A DNA stretch of 64,000 nucleotides from positions 683,178 through 747,177 of the forward strand of contig NW_003101682.1 in assembly GCF_000003855.2 (NCBI RefSeq). The letters are read 5' to 3'. The notes under the pieces were generated by a model, which had not been told where the DNA came from, did no database searches, and was given only the letters and a program-made list of their open reading frames with translations. Of this stretch, positions 12,301 to 24,518 are shown in pieces (the first letter of the stretch is position 1; every line of letters starts with the position of its first letter). The stretch comes from Blastomyces gilchristii SLH14081 (taxonomy: Eukaryota > Ascomycota > Eurotiomycetes > Onygenales > Ajellomycetaceae). The translations under genes were made by a program, and so were the position numbers.

Positions 12301-14055
12301 CTGACGCGGATGAATCTGACGAAGAAGATGAGCGCCCATTTGTTTTCTGCTACCCTCCTGCCAAGGGGCTTCAGGCAAAGATTTCCCCGCCGTATCGCAT
12401 AAACCTGAGCGACCTACGAACGATAGAAATCGAGCTAAAAAGTGGCTGGAACAATATTCTCAAAGGTGTTCTGCGAGTAAAACCTGCAACTGCTGGACTC
12501 AGGCTCCGAATTACAGAAGCCAACATTGTGGATGGCCCTATAAAATTGGCAGAGAATGCAGAATCTGGCCAAATTGACTTTACAGACTTCGGGCCCAATT
12601 CATCCGCCAGATTGAGTATTCCCTACACCCTCGAGGATGATCAAACGTCCTTGTCTGCGCGTCTGGAAGTCATTTATGAGACGCCCGAGGGTCAATTCTC
12701 TTACTTCTCTTCGACCTCAATAGTATCGATGTTGCCAGTTAGCGTCAACGTTCAAGATATGTTCAAGGACGACTCGCTGATGTCGAGATTCACAATCAGC
12801 CCAGCAATGGTGACCCCTCTCCGGATACTGAACTGCGAGATTCCCAGTTCAGAGGTATATGAGGTGCAATCTAGTATTCATCGTTGGGAGGTCCTTGATG
12901 TTTTCCCTCGCCAGCCGGCGTCGTTGCTTTACAAAATAACTCCTCGTGAAGATAAGCCACTGCAAGCCGATGCCTCAAAACGGTCCCTTGCATTGACAAT
13001 CGATTTTGCCTGTCTTGATGAGGAGTGCCTTCACGCCATTGAGGACCGGTTTGTCCGGGATATTGGCTCAAGTAAATTTGAGCAACTAGCCCGACTCCTG
13101 ACCCCTCGCCTTCTTGACGCATTTCCGCTCTGCGTGGACTGCCAACGATCTCGAGACTATTAGTCTAATCAGGGAGATCGATATGTTGCCATATGAGCGT
13201 GTCCAGTGGGAAGCCGTAACCAACTCATTGAGCGGGAATTTCGGAAAGGAAGTTGTCTCGTGGCTTAAGGAATGGCACATGGTAGGTTTTCTTAAGAACA
13301 GTCCAATCCTAACGTGTCACACTTGATGCGCGATTTAATGGGAGCTGCCGCGTGATGATGATCCTTTGCTTACAAAAAAAACCCAACGACAGCAAAATCC
13401 CACCTTACCGCTCCCTCACAATAGCAACGGAACCACCACCACTACCACCACGATTCCTAACCGCCAAATAATCATTCCGGTCGACATCCCCGAGGTTCAA
13501 ATCGTCCACACCGCAAACCTCACCGTCGCCCAGCCAAACCACCTCACCCACGCGACCGTTGGCGAGATGATCCCCGCCACCTTAGCCATCCACCATACAC
13601 GGCGCTGGTGCCCCCCGCAGCACCGGGAGCCAGAATCAAGCCTAGAATTCTCCTACGAGCTCCTCGTGAACCCGGACATATGGCTCGTGGGAGGGCGGCG
13701 ACGGGGCAATTTTACCGCCACAGAAGGCGAGCGCCGCACCTTCACCGTCATGCTCCTCCCGCAGCGACCGGGCCATCTACTACTGCCCGGGCTGGAGGTT
13801 AAGACGTTTGTCACGCAGGCGCCGGCGGGTGGCGAGGCGGAGCTGGTCTCGGGTGCTGTGCAGCGGCGAGTGGTGCCGTGCGAAGTTGATTATCAGAACC
13901 ATGCGGAGACGGTGCTTGTGTCGCCTAATTTGCGGAAGACGACGGTTAACTTGGATGTTTCTGGTGGTACGGGTGCTGGTGTTGGTGGTAGTAGTGGTAG
14001 TAGTAGTGGGAGTTGGCTGGTTGAGTCTGAGCGGAGGGTTGAGGTTACTGGATAG
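9354..14055 (+). CDS. trs130: TRAPPII complex subunit Trs130 / TRAPPC10 (one apparent frameshift)
   Basis: Model: exons 9354-9383, 9459-12116, 12189-13281 and 13345-14055; introns of 75, 72 and 63 bp. The tiny first exon encodes ten residues and joins in frame to PLVEYTDPSGLFPSIKS. The product is about 1496 residues, within the size expected for filamentous fungal Trs130. Diagnostic stretches are TPYLKIYLLSCDDNDTYK near the N terminus, GWNFCTFFILKEGLARGFEH followed by LYEDALVGYDEL, and the C-terminal beta-rich TRAPPC10 region after IIPVDIPEVQIVHTANL. TRAPPII is the Golgi tether that acts as exchange factor for Rab11-type GTPases (Ypt31/32). A Gly/Ser run precedes the C terminus. At 13122-13124 the frame shifts: dropping one T from GCATTTCCGC continues DAFRSAWTANDLET, while the written frame stops at 13161-13163. 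No intron fits there. The intron-3 acceptor (GGGAG at 13340-13344) is weak and is chosen because it preserves frame. Confidence 0.88.
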
Positions 14056-14677
14056 AACGCGTGCGGCGCTTCGCTCTAATTTGTCTTTTATCTTATAACC
14101 TACCTTCATACTTCTGTCATGTTCTGCTTTGTATATGGTTTGGTTCTGCTTGTTTTATTTTTGTTAACAGATACCAATTCTAGAATGCATTGGCAAGGCC
14201 AGGCGCGCGCAGATACAAGCTTCCTCGTTATCTAATTTCTTATTTTCACCCCCTTCATTCTCCCAGCATCCGGCCAATCCGATGGTGGTTTCTATCAACC
14301 ATTCTAAGTCGCACGCGCACACGGTAAGGTCATGGAATAATGTACTCTCGTGGAAGAGAAGGAGTCAAGGACTAAGTGGCCACATCAGCCCCAGTTCCTT
14401 CTAGGTGTAATCCTTAGTGATAACCCTCTCCTTTTTTCCTAACTGTTATACAGAGTAGTTAGTATAACTGCGTATGTACGCTTACTGTTAATTTTTCTAT
14501 TTATTACCATCAAATTTCTCTGTCATCTATTTAAGCTTATATTTGATATCAGTATAAAAGAAAGAGAGTAAGAGATAATAAAGATAGAGCTTTGAAATCA
14601 AGATCTGTTTATGTTGGCCGCTGCGGCCGCTGCGGCTATTGGCTGTGGCGATCTCGCTAGATCACGTGACCAACCAC
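14056..14677. other. TRS130 3' flank and edge of the AT-rich block
   Basis: Holds the 3' untranslated region and about 500 bp of intergenic DNA. GC content falls after about 14,450. A short GC island at 14,615-14,640 (CGCTGCGGCCGCTGCGGC) and a CACGTG at 14,665-14,670 precede the first transposon. No gene is seen. Confidence 0.5.
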
Positions 14678-16147
14678 TATATCCATATGGGAAGAACGTA
14701 GGGTTATTACACGACCGGATTATGGTTGTTTCACCATTTCAATCGGCGACACGGTTGCTGAGCTGTAAATCATAGTATAATGATGAATAAATGATGAAAT
14801 CACTGTAAATAAGTGATAAACTGAAAAAATCAATTATTATATTAGTGATGTCACTGAATTCAATTTATATAATTACTAATTCTAAAAACTGTCTTATTCA
14901 CTGATATTATTCTCTATTGAAAATTATAGATACTTCTATCTAAATTCTTCTGAATTAACTGAATTAAGTTTCTTTTATAGTCTTTATTTCTAGTCATGTT
15001 ACTCTCATTGATCATATCACTGAACTTATAAATTAAGATTTACAGATTAGTCATGATCTGAAAGATACTATTATTAATTATCTGATATTTAAGAGTTAAG
15101 ATTTCAGAGTGATTAGATACTGAGTGTTTGAAAGTCTATATAATTATTAATCTCTGAATAAATCTGAGAATTATTTCACTAACTCTAGCTTACTATTTCA
15201 GTGATTATTTCATAAGTCTGAGAACTCAGAACATCTATTGAGATCAGAAGATTAAAGAAAAAGAGAGAAAGAGAATTAACAGCAGTGATAGAGAAGTTAG
15301 TGAGAATTATAGAGAGAGAAAGAGAATTATCACTATTAATAGATTTCTTATTACTACTGCTCTTATTAACTATATTACTAAGAAGTTTAATAATTATTTT
15401 AAATTAATTTATTATTTTATATATTTTAATGAAAATATACTGTGCTTTTTCTCTGATACTGTTAATTAAGTTTATAAGATTCTTCATTACTGCTTTTTAA
15501 CTCTTATAATAATTATTAATCAATTTCAAGATCTCTCACTGAATAGTAAGTTTTATATTTTTAATATTTAATTTTCTCTTTTCAATGATAATTTTCTTCT
15601 TTTTCATAGTAATTTTCTTCTTTTCAATCTTTAATTTAACTCTTTTAATATCTAACTTAATCTTCTTAATTTCAAGTTTAGCTTTTTCAGTGAGACTGAT
15701 AGATATATTTAAGACTTTCAATATAATAGTTATACTCTTTATTTTTTAATTTTCTACTTTCTGCTGATATATCTTTACTTTCTTAATTTACTTAAATAAA
15801 TTCTTCACTGTCTTCAGTATGACTGACTTGACTGATTTTTTCAGAGCTGTTAAGACAGTAAGATAAAACTCATAAGTTCAGATCAGATTTTCAATTTCAT
15901 TATTGAATTTATCAGAGTATATCATATAATCTTTCTTTTCATAATTACAGTTTAAATATAACTTTATACTTTCTTTGACTTTGTTATAAACAGATTCAAT
16001 ATAACAGAGAAAAATATATAAGATGCAGTGCTTATATATTATTGACTTACTAGATTTAATAAGAGTATTCAGTCTGCTTACTATCTCTTTCTCTTATACT
16101 TTTGCTGCTGCTACACATGTATACTTAGAGATGTCTTCAGTTATTTT

Positions 16148-16327
16148 AATGTTATTACTGCTGCTATTATTACTGCTGTTATTACTGCTACTACTGCTAC
16201 TATTACTGCTACTACTGTTACTGCTACTGTTGTTAATGTTACTATTATTAATATCACTGTTATTACTGTTACTGTTATTACTGTTACTGTTATTACTGTT
16301 ACTGTTATTACTGTTACTGCTACTGTT
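16148..16327 (+). repeat. Trinucleotide microsatellite, YTR-type (TTA/CTG/CTA)
   Basis: About 60 consecutive units of the form YTR, mostly TTA, CTG, CTA and TTG, with occasional AAT. It reads as a poly-leucine frame, which is an artefact. The mixture of CTG, TTG and CTA units is what transitions would produce in an ancestral CTG-type repeat. Confidence 0.85.
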
Positions 16328-16500
16328 GAATAAAATAATAGATTACTGACATTCTTGATATACTATACATATTAAATATCTTAACATTAGAACTTTTAAT
16401 ATTCAAAGCTTTCTATTACAACTGGTAGAATACTAATCTTACTGAAGATGAGAAGAGCTGAATAAACTGAAAAAATCAATGTTTGTGTTATAATATAATT

Positions 16501-16535
16501 GTGAGAAGAAGAAAGAAAGAAAGAAAGAAAAAGAA
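16501..16535 (+). repeat. Short purine (GAAA) microsatellite
   Basis: A run of GAAA units flanked by GAAGAA, inside the R1 interior. It is simple-sequence DNA. Confidence 0.7.
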
Positions 16536-18429
16536 GATAATAAGTTATTCTTCTTATATATATTATTGATTTATCTTTACAGATTATCATACAATAAATG
16601 CAAATACTTTCATATTTCACTTCTGAGTGTAATTAGTGCATCTGATAAATTTCATTCATATCTTAATACTTTCTGCACAGACTATCACTGAATGAATTAC
16701 AGCTATTTTGAATACAAAATCATTTCTATTAACTAGAAACAAGTGTTCAATACACTGTTAGAAATATATCTACAAAATTCAAGATTTTCTGATGCAGTGA
16801 AATCAGTAAATCCTCTGCAGCTATAACTATATAAATTACAAGATAGAGAATATAACAACTTTCTTCAGTAAATATCAAGACAGGTATATTCTAATTATGT
16901 ATATTAAAGTATATATTAACTAATTTATATATAAAACTCATAGAAAACTAAATATATTAAAATATAAATAGATTGTGTTGAAAATCTCTACATCACTGAT
17001 CTGTCTTTTATTGAAAGTGTCTCTGAAAATTTAATCTTTTTTCATATCTTCTTCTGTATATCTTTCATCAGATATCTCTTTTTTACTGTTAAGATATTCT
17101 GAATTGTCTCAGCAAAGTCATCTCTGATAATTTCCTGATATTCAGAAATATCATCTATCAGATCTCAGAATATCAGAATATTTTATCATTGCAGTATAAC
17201 TGTGATGAAATTTTCATTTATATCAGTATTATCAAATATTTTAATCTGAGTTATAAGATTGATATATATCTCTATTTTTCAGAATCAGTTTCTAGTTTTT
17301 CAATCTGAAGTTTTTAATTCAATATCTTTAACTAATGAATATTCAACTTACATTTCATATATCATTATTCTCACTCAGAGAATTGATCAAAGTTAATGAT
17401 TTTTCACACTTAGTAAAAAATCAGAAAGAACTTTTCAGCAGTAAATAAATCACAGAAGTATTCAAAGATAATTAATTCTTTATAGCAGTTATACAATCTG
17501 ATTACTACTGAACTTTCTCTGCTCTTTATCTTCTCTCATTGAATATAATTCTATATTAATAAATAATTAGCTAAGTTAATTAAAAAAATTTTAATATCTT
17601 ACTGAAAAGTTTCAAATTCTTCTAAGATATCTCACTAAAAAGTTGATATATTTGCTAAAATCTAATACTACTTATCTTCATTTCTTTAAGAGTTCAGAAC
17701 TTTCATATTTTAATCACATTCAGTATTATTATTCTGCTGAATGAAAAGATGTATAATATTTTATTCTTTATTTTTATCACACTTATAATCATTCAATTCA
17801 AATTATCTTTGTTGAAAGAAAGAAAATATATTCATTTTATCTTCAGATACAGACACTACTCTATCAGCTGAATTTCCTTCTTATACATTTCTACATTTAG
17901 ATGCTGAGTTCAGTGATGCCTTTTTAATAAACTGCTTAATATCAGTGATAAGTTTGACTTCTTCTTATCTGACTGATATTCATCATTGCTGCTATTATAT
18001 TTATTCTATATTCAGATATATCAATATCAGATTTCTTTTAAAATCAGTGATTTGTCTCATTAAATCTATCAGATGAAAGAGTTCAGAGAGATCTAGTAGA
18101 GCAGAATTTATAACAATATTCATTTTCAAAATCTTGATAGAACTCTGATAAATTTGTGATATGAATAGAAATATAGTGATTTGATTCTTAATATTAAATT
18201 GATATAGATTGTCACTGATTGTGACTCTGATTAATATATCTCTTTTCAGTAATTCAATCTTATCTCTTTATTTTATCAAGACTGCTTATTCACTTCATTC
18301 ATATCTTTTCAACTATGCAACTTTTTTCTACAAATCATATCAGAAAGTAAAATGTTGTATCTGTTTAATTAAAATCTGAAACACTATCTACTATTCATCT
18401 CTAGACAAGAATTCAGAGATGATCAATAT

Positions 18430-20900
18430 CTCTCTTTCTCAGAAACTGTAAATGAAGATTTCACTGATAGTGATTCAGATATTAATACTTCTGATGAAGA
18501 AGCATTACTATTCTCAGTAAGTTTATCACTTTTAATGTCTCTATTATTATAAAAACTAACATTCTCTAAAGACAGAGTCATATAATGAGAATGCTGCTGA
18601 TAATATTGAGTATATTAAGTGACTTTTGAAAGCAGCTGCTGAGAAGAATATTTCTGAAAATGATGATCAAGAGAATTCTGATGAGTCAGTTACTGATGAT
18701 ATTAAAATATCAGCTACTGATGCAATTACTGTTACTATTACTGATTAATTTGTTGATTCTGATTCAGCAATTGATATATCTCATAAACACAGTAACTTTG
18801 AAATGAATTTATTTATTCTGACAATGAAACTCTGAGCTGAAGAGTCAGATATTTCTCAAAAAAACTACAAATCACTACTGCAAATTCTGTATTTATTGAA
18901 GAATATATTACTAATAAGTCTGCTCTCTGAAGATCTATCAACTCTGAAAAAGTAATGCAGAGCATAATTTCTGATTTTATCAGTTAAGAAAACCTCAATT
19001 TCAATAGTATTATTAATATAAATACTAACTCTGAATTCTGCTCAGAAAAATCTCATCAAATTCTTCATAAGATTACTATACTTTTAAAATTCAATTTTCT
19101 TGATATCTACTCTTCTCAAATCCTCAACTTTTCAGTGATAAATACATATAGAAATGACAGAAATTATTAACAATCTCACAGAGTTATGACAATCTCACAG
19201 TTGAGAAAGCTCTATTAAATATTATTCTAGTGAATTCATCTGATATTTATTAATAAATAAACCTATTTTTTCTTCTGATTTTATTCAGTATCAGTGTGAG
19301 AATCTTGAATACTACTGTAAATCAGAGTTGAATGATATATCTTATATTGAAAGAGTGCATTTTATCAGACATAATCACTGATATTCAGACATGAGATCTT
19401 ATATAATAGTTCTAAAAGTTCAAAAAGCTGTTCACTATACTTCACAGACTGCACAAAGATTATCATTCTTAAATTCATTATTTAGTCTCTTCAAAATAAT
19501 TGCAATGAAGAATGAGATGAAATATATTTTAATTATTCAAGTTCTTAATCAACTTAATATTTATATAAATATAATATTTGAATCAGGTTCTGATCTGTTA
19601 GTATATAAGAGTTAAGATCAGTATTTTCTTTGCTGAGTCATAAGAACTAAAACTGAGATAATTGAGATATAATTATATTATAAATCTTCACTAATTCAGA
19701 CTGAGTTGAAAATTGCAGCATATGAATAAGATCTTTTGAAAAGTATATTTTACTCTAATATATAAGTTATTTCTCTGTCATATTAATTATTTATTGATGA
19801 ATTTAATTTATATCAGAATATATACTGAAGCTTGATGAATTTTTATTTAATTTCTGCACTGAGCACTGTTAAGCACTTAAAGCAAAACAATATCTTTATT
19901 CTAATCTTTGATTCTTATAATATTAATTTTTCTGACACAGTTACTGTATTATCACATGACTTATCTACATTGAATTGTGAGAAAGTTATGATAGATATTG
20001 ATGAAAAAAAGATGAGAGTGATTGCATCTTGTATTACATTTCTTGCAGATATGCTGCAGTAAAATAGCAATGCAGAAATTAAAGAATCAACAGTAAGAAG
20101 ATTATACTGAAGCTGCTTTATCAATGATAAGAATCAACTGAATCTGAACTATAATCTATATAATAACAGCTGATTTCACTATTATATATAATATCTTCAG
20201 ACTAAACTGAATGATCTGCTGAATTTCATATATAGAGATTAAATGTGTCAAGAGTAAGAAATAATATTACAGACTGTATTTCTTTTTCAGATATATTTAA
20301 GTTTGAATTTGATCTCTTTTTTCTCATCTGATTTATATTATAGTGAGTTTGCTGATATATCAGAGATTTTACACTCATTGCTGATCAGTACTGTCTTATT
20401 ACTGCATGATCAGCTAGAATACTTTTAAATATTATAGATATTTTCTTTTTCTCACAGTTGAAATTGTCTGCAGTTGCTGATCACTCATCTCAAGAAGTAT
20501 CAGCTTTAAGAACATGCTTGAGCTTTAATTATTATATCTCTTATCTTGCAGTGTGAGCTTAAGAAGAAATAACTCAGTTCAGTGATTAAGCAGATTATTT
20601 CTGCAGCATTTTCAGCATTAAATCAATCATCTATTAATTTTATTATTCAGATATATGCAGTCATTACAAGAAATAATAGTCTATTAATATCTCAATCTCT
20701 GAGAGAAAATGATTCTGAAGTAACTTATCAAATCATACTTACAGTCTGCTGATAGCTATAATTTCTTATTAAAGTCATGATAAGAGCAGCAGCAATATTT
20801 GAATCATTTCAAGCTGATTCAGTTGTTAGTTATCAGTTATTTTCTGCTTTAATAATGAGCACAGTTGCTACACATATCAGTGATTATATTAAAAAAGCAA
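18430..20900 (+). pseudogene. Transposase-like remnant in R1 (family uncertain)
   Basis: Several plus-strand segments keep protein-like character despite many stops. At 18,450-18,515 there is an acidic stretch (DSDSDINTSDEEALLFS) followed by a GTAAGT that could be a donor. At 18,595-18,720 there is ENDDQENSDESVTDD. The longest intact piece, 19,832-20,062, includes FDSYNINFSDTVTV, LSTLNCEKVMIDIDEKKMRV and ASCITFLADMLQ. Just after it comes a decayed CxxCF-like segment. The order (acidic N terminus, a D-containing core, an FLADMxQ motif and cysteines) resembles the large Tnp2/Plavaka-type transposases seen in fungi. That resemblance comes from memory of motif layout only. A KDZ-type transposase is an alternative. 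Confidence 0.35.
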
Positions 20901-21409
20901 AGCTTATATGATATATGAAGAATCAGCTGAATATGTATATTAGTTTACACTATATTAAGCTGATTAAAGAATATACTGTATCTAACAACTGCAATATTCT
21001 AACAGAGAAGAATAAGTATTGAGACTATAAAAATCTAGTACAGTAAACAAATTATCAGAATATAAAGAAGATACTACTCTTACAGAAGAGCTTTCATCAT
21101 ATCTTATAACTAGTATTAAGAGATTCTTTTGATAGATCTGACTTATGTCTGATACAGAAGATTCAACAGCTATATACAGTTTATTCAGCACTGTTTAATA
21201 ATCTGCTGAGAATGAATAAAGAATCAGATAATAATGATGATTCACTGAACTACTCTATCAAGTTAAAGTTAATAAAAGATTATATTGCTCTGAAGATTTT
21301 TAGTCATTTATTATTAAATAAGATATTAGAGAAAGTCAGTATATAATTTATAAATCTTTCAAAGCTCAAACTTCTTTATCTCTTTCTTAATAAGCTGTAA
21401 GAATTCTAT

Positions 21410-21916
21410 ATAGACTGACCGTGTGACCGTGTCTGAGACCAGGACCAGATTTTTTGATAGTCTCATTACCAATTCGACTGATCCCATTACACGGTTTTAA
21501 CATTAGATAGTAGTCCCATACTGTCCCAGTGGAACTTACTGTCTACTCTTGTCACATTTTTCAAATGAGACCATGATTTCCACTTCTCAATTTAAATTAT
21601 TTTTATTGCTTTAAATGACTTTAAATCTCATTTGAGTGTTACCAAAAAGCATTACTTTTTAAAAAATTAAAAATAGTCTAAAAAAAACCTTAAAATGTCT
21701 AAAAATAGTAACTTTATGCCAAGAATGAGACTAAATGGGACCAAATGAGATCACTTTCTCATTTTTTTCAAGTCATGGTTTCATTTTAAGATCTGATATA
21801 TAGTCACTTTACATGTTTTTTTGATAGCCAGTCCCAGCGGGATTCACGCCAAGAAATGTATGAGACCAGATCAAATGAAATCAAATGTGAAATTCATGAT
21901 TCTGGCGGCCAGTCTA
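21410..21916 (+). mobile_element. 507-bp non-autonomous hAT-type miniature element
   Basis: The termini are TAGACTGACCG at the left and CGGCCAGTCTA at the right, an 11-bp inverted repeat with one mismatch. The element is flanked by a perfect 8-bp target duplication, ATTCTATA, at 21,402-21,409 and 21,917-21,924. Eight-base duplications with TAG...CTA ends are characteristic of hAT transposons. It has no ORF, so it must rely on a transposase elsewhere. It keeps several CpG sites and is less mutated than its host R1, so it probably arrived later or escaped RIP because it is short. Confidence 0.85.
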
Positions 21917-22743
21917 ATTCTATAATACTGATTGAAATAAGTTCTCAGTTTTAAAACTAGATCACTGTCTAATTCTTTTCTATAATAAGTTAATATTCTT
22001 AGTTCAGTATATCTATCAATTAATCAGTTATTAACTTACTACTAACTTATAAATCAGAGATCATATTCACTGAATCTCTCTTATAAAAGAGAATATTATT
22101 CAATATTAAGAAACAGAGCTTGATCAGATTACAATTATATTTATTCATGAAATGAGAGAAATTAAGTAAATTTTCTTTACACTTATTTCTCTATATTATG
22201 TCATGCATGATCATCTACTGAATCTACTGATTTTACAAGAGAATTCTGATAATTACACTATTATTGAACTGTCAACAGTTTAAAAGACAGTATTGTATAA
22301 CATTCTGATACAGAATAGTGATAAAAATGATGATTATTTAATATATAAGTCTCAGATAATAAGATATTTACATTACAATTGAAATATCTCATTTCTTTAG
22401 ATAGAATAGATAGTTAATAAATAGTAGCTGTTGTACTGAGTAATAGGTAACTAACTAGCTTAATAGTATTGATTTCACTGACAGAACAGTATACAGTGCT
22501 TCATAGTATCTTAGTAGTATTCTGATAATAGTATCTGTCAATTACACAGTTACTGAGTAGTATTATAATAATGTTAGAAAGTTCTGTGCTGTCTCAACAC
22601 TATCTTGATATTTAATATTCAGTGATATATTGCTGAATATAATAATGAAACATGTGTTATGATCGGCGACACGTGACATGGGTGGAATGATGAATTCATG
22701 ATGTAATCACTGTAAATTAACCCGTTCTTCTGGTAAGAATTAC

Positions 22744-22867
22744 TGTAAGTGAGAAAGGTTGATTCTTCTATTATTATGAGAGCAGCTAGCTACATTATAT
22801 AACATAAGAGATCACGTGCAGGCAGAGTGATCACTAGAGCAATATTATCAAGGCAGCTGCTACTACA
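22744..22867 (-). repeat. Copia 3' LTR (124 bp)
   Basis: Nearly identical over its first 80 bp to 52,496-52,619, then diverged by transitions such as GCAACGCC to GCAATATT. This copy has lost most CpG sites while the right LTR keeps many. Confidence 0.88.
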
Positions 22868-23935
22868 TCTCTTCTCACATCATTATGCAAGATCTTAACA
22901 CCATGATTATCTTCAAACATTATATAGAAAAGCCTGCTATGCAGTCTCTGAGTCTCTCTAAATCATGCTATATATATTAATTTCAGACATTCTGATCCTT
23001 TTCACCTGTAAGATCTAATAAATCAAGAAATCACTGAAATATAATAGTGTCTAAAGATTTAATCAATTCATCTGCTGTCATTTCCTCAGTTGAGATGTAG
23101 TTCAAAGATATAATTCCCTTATTCAGCTGTATATATAAGAAATGAAATCACATATTAATATACTTGCTGCATGCAGTCACTATCATCACAGTGACTAGAT
23201 CAATTAAACTCTTATTATCAGTATAAATCTTGATTGAGTTATTTAAAATGAATAATAAGTTCATTATTATATTATATAATTATATTATCTTATACACTGT
23301 CTTACTAAGAGTTATATACTCAGCTTTATTTAAGCTGAGAGACATGCAGAGCTGCTTGACAGATCACTATAATATAGAGATATCTATAATTTTAAAGAGA
23401 AACTAAGATATAGACTTCTGATTATTATTGAGAGAGCTGACTCAGTCAGAATCTATGTATTTAATCAGTGCATATATTGTATTTAGTAAGTCACTTATGC
23501 CATTATTCAGACTCTTATAAAATATGCTCAGATTGTTAGTATTATGAAGATAGTGTATAATATATAGTAGATCTTTTCATACTTTCAGCATGAGAGCTGA
23601 GTTCTTCTATACTAGAAGAGATATTATATAGATAATATCTGAATATAATTTAACTGTTAAATACTGCAGACAGTTAACTTTATATTAAAATTAAGTCTTT
23701 ATGAATTCACTTTTCTTCTCTGACATAGAGAAGTCATCTAGGTGTAAGTTTTTATTTATAAGTGAGTGAACAGTAATTATATTATCAAGATGAAAATCTT
23801 ATACTAAGTATATAATATATTATTCAAGTGTCAATTTGATCTCATTCTTCATATAACTGATTTTCATACTCAGATACTTTTTGAATTTCTTGAGATCTTT
23901 AATCTCAAGCTTTTCACTTAGTATGTTCATTAATT
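22868..23935 (-). pseudogene. Copia pol C-terminal remnant (RNase H)
   Basis: On the minus strand around 23,290-23,470 the translation keeps the copia RNase H signature in degraded form: YIDSD, a stop where Trp is expected, SSLNNNQKSIS, then SVKQLCMSLSLNKAEYITLS. In copia elements this reads as an YxDADWAG...RKSTSG...KKQ...LSTxEAEYxALS block. Stops replace Trp codons (TGG to TGA). The fragment ends where the plus-strand LINE begins. Confidence 0.75.
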
Positions 23936-23973
23936 AATTAGTATTTACAGTTCATGAATACAAAGACTCAAGA

Positions 23974-24495
23974 ATGAATCACAAAGCTCAAACACAGTGT
24001 TCAAACTGTCAAAGATATGAACACTTTGCAATCTCCTGTTTCAGAGACTCAAAATGTGCATTCTGTGCCAGAGATCACAAAACTAGTGAGCATAAATGTG
24101 AAACATGCTCAAAAAGAGGTGAAATATGTCAACACACTCTGCTTAAATGCTCTAATTGCAAAGAAAAACATGTATCTAGCTCAAAAGAATGTATGTTTGC
24201 TCCAAGAACTCAAAAGAACTGGAGAAAAGACAAAGCTCAGAGTAAATCTAGAACTGAAGAGAATAGTCAAGTCAGTAAACTCACAACTGCAAGCTCAAAA
24301 AGAAGAAACTCTCAACTATCTAAGTCTTCAAACTTCAATTCTCCAGCTAAATGTAAACAGAATTTGAATCCTCAAACTCCTGTTAAGATTAGAGAATTGA
24401 GAAATGACTCTGATGATAAACTAGATATAATACAAGCAGTTGAGATTCCTACTTTTCAGAACAGTTATAATATACTATCTGATAATAGTGATTAG
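23974..24495 (+). pseudogene. LINE 1 ORF1 C-terminal part with three zinc knuckles
   Basis: An open frame of 173 codons in a 5'-truncated element. Three cysteine knuckles follow one another: CSNCQRYEHFAISC, CAFCARDHKTSEHKC and CSNCKEKHVSSSKEC. They match the gag-like nucleic-acid chaperone end of LINE ORF1 proteins. A basic Ser/Lys-rich tail follows. The frame is open but lacks the N-terminal part of ORF1. The ORF2 start follows 24 bp after its stop codon. Confidence 0.8.
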
Positions 24496-24518
24496 ATTCT
24501 ACTCTACTCTCTTTTAGT

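Larger units (their letters stand above)
14678..22735 (+). mobile_element. Large decayed element R1, candidate DNA transposon
   Basis: The left edge (14,678, GGGAAGAACGTAGGGTTATT) and the reverse complement of the right edge (CCAGAAGAACGGGTTAATTT ending near 22,735) are similar, giving a degenerate terminal inverted repeat of about 20 bp. A further copy of the left end lies at 52,634-53,112. The interior is very AT-rich, almost free of CpG and full of stops. It is interrupted by a miniature hAT element at 21,410-21,916. Transposase-like peptides survive on the plus strand at about 18.4-20.9 kb. The superfamily is uncertain. The edges are approximate and no target duplication was confirmed. 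Confidence 0.45.

Noticed and set aside
13114..13326. Separate small gene at the end of TRS130
   Set aside because: It continues the TRS130 protein after the one-base frameshift, and its first codon is TTG, not ATG.
16023..16349. 108-codon poly-leucine ORF
   Set aside because: It is a direct reading of a YTR trinucleotide microsatellite; other frames give equally repetitive peptides.
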